This document shows, in pieces, positions 61,301-64,000 of a stretch of DNA of 64,000 bases (position 1 is the first letter of the stretch; every line of letters starts with the position of its first letter). The translations under genes were made by a program, and so were the position numbers. This DNA is from CAZAYY01 sp964489525 (GTDB taxonomy: Bacteria; Chloroflexota; Anaerolineae; Anaerolineales; JABWBV01): NCBI GenBank assembly GCA_964489525.1, contig CAZAYY010000004.1, positions 186,001 to 250,000 on the forward strand. The letters run 5' to 3'. The notes beneath the pieces are model-generated. The model worked only from the letters and a program-made list of their open reading frames with translations, was not told the DNA's origin and searched no databases.

Positions 61301-63239
61301 CCAGAGCAGCAGCCCAACACCGCTGGGTCAGTTTACCTCACTAACTGCTGTAGTTGAATCCGGGACAGGGGTAAGCTATACATGGGACTTTGGAGACGGG
61401 CAATTAGGCAGCGGGGCAGAAGCCAGCCATCTTTATGCGGCTCCCGGCAGCTACACCGCGGTGGTCACCGCAAGCAACCAGGTCAGCCTGATCACAGATA
61501 CTGTGGTGATCATCGTGCAGGAATCGATCAGCAGTTTGAATGCATCTAGCAGCAGTCCGACGGCCATGGGCCAGGCAACTTTATTTACTGCTACGGTGAG
61601 CGCTGGAACAAATACCAGCTTTACCTGGAACTTTGGGGATGGACAATTTGGCAGCGGGTCGACAACCGCGAACACATATGCAGCGCTAGGCAGCTATACT
61701 GTTGTGATCACTGCCAGCAATCAAGTCAGCCTGGTGACAGGCATCATACAAGTGGATGTGGAGGAAGTGATCACAGGGTTGAACGCCCAGACAAGCAGCC
61801 CAACACCGCTGGGTCAATCCACTTCACTCACTGCTACGGTTGAATCCGGGACGGGAGTCAGCTATACATGGGACTTTGGAGACGGACAATTAGGCAGCGG
61901 TACAGCAGCCAGCCATCTTTATGCGGCTCCCGGCAGCTACACCGCGGTAGTCACTGCCAGCAACAAGGTCAATTCAGTCACCACGAACATTGAGGTTCTG
62001 GTGCAGCAATCCATCAGCGGGCTAATTGCTTCGAACGATGGGCCTACCACCAGTGGATTGCCTGCGACACTATCGGCTGAGATCATCAGCGGTACAGCAG
62101 TATCTTATGGGTGGGATTTTGGAGATGGGATTACAGGCACCGGGCAAACTGTTACGCACACTTATGCCAGTGCGGGAATTTACACTGCAACGGTGTTTGC
62201 AAGCAACCTGGTCAGCCAGCAATCTGCCGAAACCCAGGTAACTGTCAACAACCCGGGCCTGAATATCACCGTCACGATATCAGAAAGCCCGGTCATTCTC
62301 GGTGCGGAGTTCGTCAGCCAAATCACCGTGACCAACATGACTGCTTTGGACCTTAGCAACCTTATCCTGCTCAACCCGACAATCCCCGAACTGCAGTTCG
62401 AGGCAGCCTCCAGCGGTTGCGCAGCCGCCAGCAGTCTGATCACCTGCACCTTGGGAAACTTAGCTGGCAACTCAAGCGTCTTCCTTGAAATCACCCAAAC
62501 GGTTGCCATCACTGCCGGAGATCATCTGTCCAGCCAGTTTACCGTAACCGGTCAGACCCCATCCAGCGAGGCTGTTTCTACAACCCAAGATGTTGTAATC
62601 CACACGGTTCCTTACCTGATGTGGTATGAAAATGATTTTGAAAACGGTGTGGGAAACGAGTGGTGTCTGCCCGAAACCAGCACTACGCCTACGAACAGGA
62701 ACTACCTCGGTGAACAGGGCAACATTACAAATTGTCTCACCCTGACCAGCCTGCCAGCTCATACCAAGGTACAGGTTGACTTCGATCTGTTCATTATCCG
62801 TTCATGGCAGGGCAGCCAGCAGACCTGGCTGCGCTACTTCCCATTTAAGACAAATGGGATGACCATTGCGAATACTGACGCCAATGAATGGCTGGTCCTG
62901 GCGAATGACCAAACTCTGATGCACACCACGTTTTCAAACTATGCCAATCTAAACCAGGCCTACCCGGGTAGCTATCCAGTTGCACAATACCCCGGGCGCA
63001 CCGGTGCGGCCGAAGTCAACACGCTCGGCTACACCTATCAATCCACGCCGTTGGATTCGGTTTATCGTATTCGATTGACTTTTGACCATGTGGAGGAAGA
63101 TCTTGTCCTCGAATTCCTGGCCAAAGGCTTAGTGCCGATTAGCGGAGCAAGTTGGGGATTGGATAATGTGCGGGTAATATTTTCGGCTGGCGCAGATCTG
63201 CAGCCGTATAAGATTTACCTGCCGCTTATCCTGAGATAA
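43389..63239 (+). CDS. Giant secreted/surface multidomain protein 2 (6616 residues)
   Basis: The start is a GTG at 43389 just after AGAGGA; no in-frame ATG lies near, and the signal anchor (residues 11-30) follows directly. Order: LolA/LppX-like domain about 68-290; transmembrane hairpin about 311-365; type 3 calcium repeats 417-524; conserved region (NPDHLWYALSILDWP); hydrophobic segment 1154-1327; second type 3 block 1548-1690; Ig-like domains, one holding a LamG (2128-2338); YWTD propeller 2581-2831; DUF11-like 2838-2955; second propeller to 3264; five cadherin-like repeats to 3812; third propeller to 4128; five more cadherin-like repeats to 4667; PPC domain 4670-4793; Ig-like; DOMON-like 5116-5318; DUF11-like; six PKD domains 5805-6286; DUF11-like; C-terminal module ending YKIYLPLILR. 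It is paralogous to giant 1 at head and tail. Its probable role is surface adhesion or binding; no enzyme site was recognised. Confidence 0.88.
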   Translation: MHISQANQCRRIWYLISIVFLASLICFGLFRYLDVPLSAAGQSQNDAVVNTEQNALFSDSERKEAQAEVEDAWQLVTDLGSYQYSTDIIQQTIPLALVTNVGRTSKNEAFHIEGSTNLPDKTMNMVVWAEGGSLLDRDNSYEVKVENNQTFSRQGEGDWQLMDSFVEMAAPQGDFLGFLSVAENVQFSESRVINGNEIKAYAFEINAPRFAVQLREQIEKSLGQRGELPAGFNLSTPEIYVNMQANGKLWIDADGLPVRQVIHLVFPPGSETRVETTIDTTFKGFDREQITVVKSASPMTRLMGGFTAGLQASLPVVILLLVSGGLVFFILNHPLGKRLTAPLTILFIVVLVISPLLESAQAAAFYKKQTFRQTQSVQADLEKTAILDSNPQVLPGYQAAIYTSAPRGVGTLLGIDPSVDTDGDGLTDAKEALLGTDPNNPDTDGDLVSDGDEANGFTYNGQLWVTDPNHVDTNRDGLVDGVEWNNADLFHPTWDLDGDGVPDLFDLDNDGDGVPDSLDLSPATHSNLDSSFGAGNTFSLILNGLTKDTRTFVEFQLRPTNPDHLWYALSILDWPADAVGQYQDRDNASLYDAGCIQYGTNCEVSADEGDMRMIPMLEIKIPSASPNLPLTAPILTFDIAPLPDKATSIEGAITLEQKPWGVGSLVFQTISVNSGYETWKYWRSDRYCGEALPSGTGATIPTGEKSTGISALPVALKYYKSYYFGPSVNDLRACANVPVATFVGNKMVDADYLEHFGISVREMDEAGSGKIIYLPLNLVTDPETGAQVAFQGEMMYLPSGIWNAAHQVNLVWTVQMLNDTATEFNISQIIQTYSDDWVLTGLNVREDHGVKTAVVYEDPAVDANLQDDLPLLSLAQGLGGTFLAGRACYAFTGDGECIPSPERDTGVDQIYTRFNHATNDDGDVLSRWGISDTLTVVPKAYTGFYEMLVDLAGATTTELLSSVFDPHWSSATPISPTLLFATETNLRSQNLDFPASTGSPWSGGELTLSLAGAPLITQAHLRIAPYKYFAGEWRTFPIGDYLTELGNRYAGEFDGDADTQLGKMYVFQIYYMALYSGLSSIVEESGVPDQNFDTMIVDKISDPTQARNAAKFVVNVVFSVWIDNTTVWKSVKATFTNLKYSASQIKLPKLSVKNGVIAAAVVAGIVTASVLTFVDFGGDGEGGTIPIAATATVLGGVLTGYGLYSAGLQLAQEVKTIKNLSKLTGASKLSLIKGTAKMAKGAAVVGLVVEVGVAWTVFIFEVANGSDPNKAAAAAGGATTVAVIYALIALIPFVGEIIVGLLILTDLIVLGLCQLGVEGACKFGGIAQTLATFFAEGYYSEDLNNVFDYERDDLVRLTNLNIKPVGPIQSFTAGVKVQFSLDAEFYFGFKGPIYEKGVPYYPTSASYELDVRAALEAVPVGSDDISKVQFVATHSPVPIWKYGEAARTKDPAYSFYSLHRLNLTNSAYLMNYTTDPLPVGINTYVPLYFNLYLPVRAVKCWSKVGGISTGCESANTSNMISNPVGNDGGFYFDILPATIEGLASWDQLQSRDRDGDRLAASDFYLCSTFSQLCGNDPDDTKWDTDGDGISDRVELEQRSAGILFDLTKRDTDGDEVCDADELRLGTNPNSADTDGDSLPDGVEVFHQVCGTATWSGGWRYYTDESTWFWVTSNPRLPDTDGDGLSDALEKNLHEADKVGFPYNPQVYNQSPLGITQTTDDDDNHIAAGEMLGFYTTLNNNMVNGYYADGILDTIFPLELGGQTKNARFSMVKNNSLSFYYPVAAYIGPTKIVSVDQAITAQVKQTSGVAVPGTLSSVSFDNPQLLITIDNDKPSTEVTSGEYVQAGGYRVIAGAATDPSSSIAHVMLSEDGGTTWLDTGEIVGYNRINNKEVWGYTLNIPNVETTKVIQTRATDAVGNVEDPVKTTTLKIDGTPPNVTTSQTGNPTIGTLPGTVRFAIPLTGSVADPDSGANPGSGIASVEIMVEPLNYNWQPANLTLGPDGRSGTWYIQYNLAGLNSLGNMVADPSGQYTVTVRATDNVNNVISDTNYLVYQVKVDGTPPVVTMDDPYGGPMVITSTTTWAGEAQVITRSLTLQGTVTDPNAGASGIQKVEISFTPAELADSLDDPVVLMYLNDPLNATDFANNGPGPDATCTIPHCPTATVPGIYGTAVNFDGTNDYLALTQDVSETGYTAAIWFKTSCSDCGILSIVQGSLGSTLHDRDIYLNNGNVCSTVLTNTSPKTWNTICTATGNFGNTSWHQAVQVIGPEGHKLYLDGVLQAESPAVHDSKFTAQTGLVLGFAPITTPAIAKYFNGSLDEFAIYDTAFSENEVASLYSRWQPVYLAASGAGVTTTTWTYDVPFGLEGFYQIDLRTEDVKGNRNDAQRTKWTQWQGVIDTLPPRITYTRNRYGYGEASYFTYAVTAIDDFLSEDNVIIPFNLASQTTIYRDYFLSGDEKTYYDALAVNCSVEPGDRTFDASAWWVKFGGGAQRLAGFNTNCDVPYHLSLFYSSGVNRLNRLEAIEQQLVQVCDVFGNCAATGQSQYMIYSAEFDGSYSSSLSNGRIERGPSNQWIWPNEVVLSTAPAIPDTIRLDLDAGKMYWTQYDPGVANSGAILRANLDGSNPETLLSGRKNPAPHAHMGLALDTLENRMYWTEGKTVYSANLDGSNVSTVFSFSFGYDDSSHIEYDQARGKLIWLVGETYPANKYIGYSFYRSSAIYEVNLNGSGLVELFTMDYSDFYTTYPLPLNSPLYLDKATGDVYFNYRYSVLTRGTISGGVLTPHDVPSESIFINWRNHVSNITSLFKDPLTNEIYEFIHTNSVDGGLVETINYRDADLVLTASDLAQQAAPGLTMPYGIQVRNAGVIINNNVEVQAQLPAQTTLLATYPSTIPCVENNHLVTCQLGQMASNEVKKLTFHVQIPFTATGSLAASFSVLGQAEDLDRANNAASTSTLVVAPPADPGKDYAPYVAMTWDSWYGGTKISSVRADNFLDYGDLKTGGSQVYSSPTYDPVGNKLYFFKKGVGIQQMNLDGSGEATLISLPTGNAKNIRVFDGYVYWYDGALQIMRAPISSPGAAAAIINEPWLSGGFAISPVTHELYWFNPTLMKSNLDGTGVQVVSEPCRGCPDVPLSEYASLGLADGIHIDPYEGRIYFIRLSAVYRMFLNGSGMEKIYQGTPGNIIPKLPLMGLTLDLDRRKVYWVETEYFNEQISCTSGAGLCNVAHYKNELHAVNFDGSGIENFSLPDTGRGTGGYGKYLTEGLAFIPLYKPAPTALDDTYGLWEDPVQNIPGPGVLDNDLDPDASETLAVTGYQAVSQLGAVVSVSGAGGFTYDASAVPAVQSLPEGAQISDTFVYTAAYISSDPVSATVTLVITGINDAPTAVNDSGGAISEDSILVGTGASRLMLNDYDIDLGDTFSMATYTTTSTNGAVVTITADGGYTYDPRFAPALQALGVGQTLVDSFDYVIADSHGLTSTGTVAVTVQGANDAPVAVVYNKTIDEADLQKYTLLFEFPSYIWSANSNSDIDTGDKLTFVGHASTSARGAVVGRPISYIITYDATGVGVLPVISAGDMITDTIVYTITDQHGAQSSSIILITINGANDPPTAVSDSNATNEDAALNVGSGAGVLVNDFDINPGDTITVTGSDSTSAYGALVSVQPDGGYSYDPTGAVQLQALAVGETLTDTFVYRVVDSFGAESSALVSIVVSGVNDAPTAVKDLIGATKTSIGSGTAPGLLGNDRDPEDDVLTAVPYTGTTTLGAAITVLADGSFAYDPSGSATIQALAAGASITDTFTYTATDGEFYDTAIVDVAISGRQIYWTDKLDIYRSPQTVCTTACVEVLAVLSAGDIGSLALDVGEQWVYYTWASGIYRMNFTGTVTETLVTGLTEPLDLKLDLANGQMYWTDHGASLIQRANLDGSNVVTLTAAVADPFFLAVDLDQNLVFWTQGNSSDQDHRLYQATLTGDVLGAPQAVYTSTFRNFCPNDTCFGGLTIGAGMTGTTRLYFTVSEFPPAGELDGHTIRSCDTSDCMNTVTVLTKNGGFSGFYNDKGSLAVRAPVGDDFSTGRIFWVSFGDIYPLDQTVAPSGPGGNYLYVMMDNLIPDDASVPTVVFSTTLDYPDSHFGIALSFETPVAYDDSGVTSESAVLTATAPGVMANDTAEYPLLVTASSGTSALGAPVTVVPDGSYIYTPTQVSGFNSLRLGVFITDTFTYTVRDTNHYGASAIVHIRVNGENDAPTAFDDQFATDEDKLLSVNQAGGVLSNDTDPDSGDTKTVFAFDALSAAEAIVLVQPNGSFTYDPTASGVLKALAMGDIYTDTFTYTMQDSQLITSTAVVTVVVTGVNDAPMGEFDQGDTSESAVLTVGAPGVLANDQDPDTGDVLVVNGFISPTLYGAAVAVFADGSYVYTPTLSAQLRRLANGAQLTDIISYTVSDGNGGTDEVAIEIVVTGDPNASPEAVADSYATDEESSFIIPAPGVLANDTDPNGGDSLTVSSADSASLFGALVAVNADGSFTYTPAGAAALQSLSVGEQVTDVFSYTVYDQNDGYDTAVVSITVTGVNDVPTAVPDTGETIKDAPFVTAAPGLLANDSDPDTQDVLQVVTNTFTSSLGAGVVLFGDGSYQYDPLTSPTLQALGSEISQIDVFTYTLDDGQGGLVSGSVTITVTGLGQLCAVDEDINEPNDLYTQATFLFPESIPTDNSFHSSGDQDWYAFELVAGRQYQFQTQLEGLYLDTTLALYGPDGTTLLLSNDDTDAEPYSTLVFEPDSSGVYYLLVEHKAAPNLCTHSYQLSLADITPAPKYPEEPGYDAPLLFSTIVYPYSGSTLTNTAPISVTVGVYAVESAQTITVTLNGAALETSSWASGTLTDSAWSTTWVPTGEGVYTLTAALSDWAGHVQTETIPIKITVDTSYPSVTLTTQAITTAHTTVPFAAPLIGTAMDTLGVAQVEVDPGGAGWQFANVSAGDWQFQWDLEWNPDGETIPVFVRVIDLANQVTEITQNVFVDISPPSAVTVTLALSQSSGNVVVSETQTIYQANPTMLISWTASTDGYGLAGYFVGWTTSPTATLTELTPYADASLAHVQVLGEAEIVYAHIVVIDNAGNQRVQTFGPFYIDGPATPDLIVDLDYQGWRFSGATQLSADQEIVRAPATAGSMISQTMFASWDADALRLDWVGGDWDHDGDMFIYLDTESGGATRLYNPYTTTASTVITLPTGMTADALIWVQTNQTATLLTWDGIAWVASQILTDAQYRWTETAQAQFTGLYLPFALLQIDGTDSLGLLAVASEENALQLWAAAPDRNPLNSPVVINTGALLQDLSRFSLLHYFSWPNLALGVLVNENRFENGNLSLTIAASPAGTQLGYLESDLLNLLNPSTPLDADLDGVVDVALPFDLDIYPVNLGQMVTYTITYVNTGPYTLTEVSLVMTATDTIILNTSSPFTVSIGSVGPGITGTVVLTGIVQTNADHKAVELDIALSDQTHGTYEWFWLHHAMDTLGPDAPEFYLIDLYTPPYTQTIGGQTWDPSGTPIQTLEIDPQSTRSITTLTCFDTYPMDSSWGCHWNPELFSDSDWVKMRVRSTDSFGNEGTWSEWITLTIDSQPPTITVDPAFDGAIADGFIGPDEARIFGQITDNYAATGYEVCEWQSNLPVCNLYEIISPTLTANWSYGMAVLDQDGTPYTITLRSQDAANNYSSPLTRTFLIDSIPPVITSTQTQVQVDVVNYLIGQVTGGPILAGSIVDGGAVGTLVMRVIFPNGEIAWQPVAAIGNTWFYTPVLTLAGEYLFNLEASDQAGNLSVGETFTLTVEDQAITGLQAIQNGPTLLGSATSFTTSITTGTNVAYDWDFGDGHAGSGAYVAHTYASAGIFTVVVTASNQANQVVTSLQVTVQETIGGLNIFSSSPTALGQATLFTATVSAGTNTSYTWDFGDGQFGSGSTIANTYATFGSYTVVVTASNQINLVTGTIQVDVEEVITGMSAQSSSPTPLGQFTSLTAVVESGTGVSYTWDFGDGQLGSGAEASHLYAAPGSYTAVVTASNQVSLITDTVVIIVQESISSLNASSSSPTAMGQATLFTATVSAGTNTSFTWNFGDGQFGSGSTTANTYAALGSYTVVITASNQVSLVTGIIQVDVEEVITGLNAQTSSPTPLGQSTSLTATVESGTGVSYTWDFGDGQLGSGTAASHLYAAPGSYTAVVTASNKVNSVTTNIEVLVQQSISGLIASNDGPTTSGLPATLSAEIISGTAVSYGWDFGDGITGTGQTVTHTYASAGIYTATVFASNLVSQQSAETQVTVNNPGLNITVTISESPVILGAEFVSQITVTNMTALDLSNLILLNPTIPELQFEAASSGCAAASSLITCTLGNLAGNSSVFLEITQTVAITAGDHLSSQFTVTGQTPSSEAVSTTQDVVIHTVPYLMWYENDFENGVGNEWCLPETSTTPTNRNYLGEQGNITNCLTLTSLPAHTKVQVDFDLFIIRSWQGSQQTWLRYFPFKTNGMTIANTDANEWLVLANDQTLMHTTFSNYANLNQAYPGSYPVAQYPGRTGAAEVNTLGYTYQSTPLDSVYRIRLTFDHVEEDLVLEFLAKGLVPISGASWGLDNVRVIFSAGADLQPYKIYLPLILR
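44638..44960 (+). repeat. Thrombospondin type 3 repeats, first block of giant 2
   Basis: Repeats VDTDGDGLTDAKEALLGT, NPDTDGDLVSDGDEANG, DTNRDGLVDGVE and DLDGDGVPDLFDLDNDGDG, at the same place as in giant 1, right after the transmembrane hairpin and a short linker. Confidence 0.9.
46850..47370 (+). other. Gly/Ala-rich hydrophobic segment in giant 2
   Basis: About 170 residues with several hydrophobic stretches: GVIAAAVVAGIVTASVLTF, IAATATVLGGVLTGYGL, AVVGLVVEVGVAWTVFIF and LIALIPFVGEIIVGLLIL. It ends with the pair CQLGVEGAC, like the Cys pair in giant 1. Confidence 0.75.
48030..48460 (+). repeat. Thrombospondin type 3 repeats, second block of giant 2
   Basis: DRDGDRLAASDFYLCSTF, DTDGDGISDRVELEQRS, DTDGDEVCDADELRLGT, ADTDGDSLPDGVEVFHQ and DTDGDGLSDALEKNL. 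The last unit, separated by a short Trp-rich insert, matches the arrangement in giant 1. Confidence 0.9.
51130..57390 (+). repeat. Three YWTD-type propellers alternating with ten cadherin-like repeats
   Basis: Propeller blades carry KMYWTQ, RMYWTEG, HELYWFN, KVYWVE, QIYWTD and QMYWTDH with NLDGSN/NLDGSG turns (about 51130-51880, 52270-53180 and 54826-55770). Cadherin-like units of about 105 residues start near 53190, 53520, 53848, 54190, 54520, 55775, 56090, 56415, 56740 and 57070, each with APTAVxD, an E-D/S pair, PGVLxND-DxD and a DTFxYT strand. Confidence 0.85.
60800..62245 (+). repeat. Six tandem PKD domains with a 486-bp duplication
   Basis: Each unit is about 81 residues with SYTWDFGDGxxGSG and YTVVVTASNQ. 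Units 2 and 4, and units 3 and 5, are nearly identical in DNA: the stretch from about 61045 to 61530 repeats at 61531 to 62016, in frame. This is a recent two-domain duplication. Confidence 0.9.
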
Positions 63240-63248
63240 TTAGCACCT

Positions 63249-63288
63249 GCTCAGCCCCCCACCCCATGCTTTTAAGGTGGGGCTGAGC
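63249..63288 (+). terminator. Hairpin terminator after giant gene 2
   Basis: GCTCAGCCCC...ACC on the left pairs with GGTGGGGCTGAGC (63276-63288), with a two-C bulge. The T-run that follows is poor (AATTCAATTT). It starts 10 bp after the stop codon. Confidence 0.6.
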
Positions 63289-63451
63289 AATTCAATTTGC
63301 GGTTCCAACACCCTTCAGCAGCCAGTTTCAGCAGTGTAAACTTTTTACGGAAGGCTTCGATGCCTTGCCAAGAGACTGCCGGACAATGTATTACTGGTTT
63401 AGGTTTGCAGGGCAACATCCCGGAGGCGATTGTATTTGTCAAGCGAAAAAC

Positions 63452-64000
63452 GGTTCTTCCGCAATTGTCGTGATGCTATTACGAATTAAATTAGAATGGC
63501 AAACCATCTTAGTCGTAGAAGGTTGCCATGTTTGGAGAATTATTCTTGCCCAATGTGCGCTGTTTGAGTTTCGAAAAAATAGAAATCAATGCCAACACCG
63601 TTTTAGTAAAAGTGGTGAGTGCAGGAAAACAAGCGGTGTGTCCTTACTGTCAGACGACGGCCAACCGGATGCATAGCTGTTATTCCCGTACACTTGATGA
63701 TCTACCCTGTGGGGAGCGAAGAGTGCAGATTCAATGGAAAGCAAAGCGGTTTTTCTGTGACAACTACGCCTGCTCACATTTCACTTTTAGTGAGCGAATA
63801 CCTGAAGTAGCCGGTTTTTATGCGCGTAAGACGCGACGATTACAAGATAAGCAAACTGAACTTGGCTTTGAGGTTGGGGGCGAAGCAGGCAAGCGGGTGG
63901 CAAATCTGTTGAATATCAGCATCAGTGGTGACCAGATCCTGCGTTTGGTCCATTCGAAAGCAGAAACCGATTACCCAATCCCACGGGTTCTTGGAATTGA
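63452..64000 (+). mobile_element. ISL3-family insertion sequence, left part
   Basis: The element probably begins at GGTTCTTCCGCAATTG (63452), which resembles the left inverted repeat of ISL3 elements as I remember them. The transposase ATG follows 76 bp later. The 8 bp before (63444-63451, CGAAAAAC) would be the target duplication, to be checked at the right end outside the window. Confidence 0.65.
63528..64000 (+). CDS. ISL3-family transposase, N-terminal part
   Basis: The first 157 residues of a transposase cut by the right edge. The N-terminus has the zinc-binding motif of ISL3 transposases (VCPYCQTTANRMHSCYSR, then FFCDNYACSHFTFSERIPE), followed by the helix-turn-helix part (AGKRVANLLNISISGDQILRLV). 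It breaks off at VLGI followed by the first bases of an Asp codon, where the first Asp of the DDE centre (GIDDW) is expected. The frame is intact over the visible part. It mediates cut-and-paste transposition of the element. Confidence 0.9.
   Translation, partial: MFGELFLPNVRCLSFEKIEINANTVLVKVVSAGKQAVCPYCQTTANRMHSCYSRTLDDLPCGERRVQIQWKAKRFFCDNYACSHFTFSERIPEVAGFYARKTRRLQDKQTELGFEVGGEAGKRVANLLNISISGDQILRLVHSKAETDYPIPRVLGI

Noticed and set aside
63290..63450. Leftward coding-like stretch (SWQGIEAFRKKF) between the terminator and the insertion sequence
   Set aside because: Only about 35 codons, bounded by a stop and overlapping the terminator; at most a remnant of a lost gene or element.

Overview
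The window looks like a chromosomal segment of a Chloroflexota bacterium, probably class Anaerolineae. This is inferred from gene style, not from a marker gene: very large secreted multidomain proteins, Thr/Pro-rich linkers, C-terminal tails of the type YLPLxxR, a BTAD/SARP-type ATPase regulator, and YadA-like repeats joined to an S74 chaperone. No rRNA, tRNA or CRISPR array was seen. A mobile element is cut by the right edge.

Left part (1-11 kb): the left edge cuts a leftward phosphotransferase gene. Divergent from it is a 1040-residue ATPase/TPR/SARP regulator. An intergenic pair of direct repeats separates it from a 999-residue beta-roll adhesin-like protein that ends in an S74 self-cleaving chaperone and a membrane anchor. 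A 92-residue secreted protein is translationally coupled to this gene. Next comes a compact rightward cluster: a Crp/Fnr regulator, a cupin, a NnrS/haem-copper-oxidase-like membrane protein, a small membrane protein and a VIT1/CCC1-type metal transporter. It is plausibly a redox, NO or iron response unit.

Middle left (10.9-18.5 kb): leftward genes encode a 181-residue unknown, a 772-residue protein with two PH-like domains and a zinc ribbon, a 76-residue unknown, and a 40-residue very basic protein with its own RBS and terminator. A rightward 1147-residue membrane-anchored secreted protein follows, with a zinc metalloprotease signature, carboxypeptidase-regulatory, CARDB-like and WW-like segments.

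Right part (19-63 kb): two paralogous giant secreted or surface proteins (6435 and 6616 residues) make up 60% of the window. Between them lie a leftward methyltransferase and a rightward two-gene unit: a LolA-like secreted protein and a fused MacB/LolCDE-like ABC transporter. Both giants begin with a signal anchor, a LolA/LppX-like domain, a transmembrane hairpin, thrombospondin type 3 calcium repeats, a conserved unknown region, a long Gly/Ala-rich hydrophobic segment and more type 3 repeats. Both end with a related DOMON-like/DUF11-like/Ig-like block. The middle is exchanged: LamG domains, delta-60 repeats and duplicated Rossmann-like domains in the first, YWTD propellers alternating with cadherin-like repeats and PKD domains in the second.

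The most interesting candidate system is this pair of giants with the Lol-like carrier/transporter pair between them and the metalloprotease upstream. A working hypothesis is a cell-surface adhesion or binding apparatus with its own export or release machinery. At the right edge an ISL3-family insertion sequence has inserted about 200 bp after the second giant gene.
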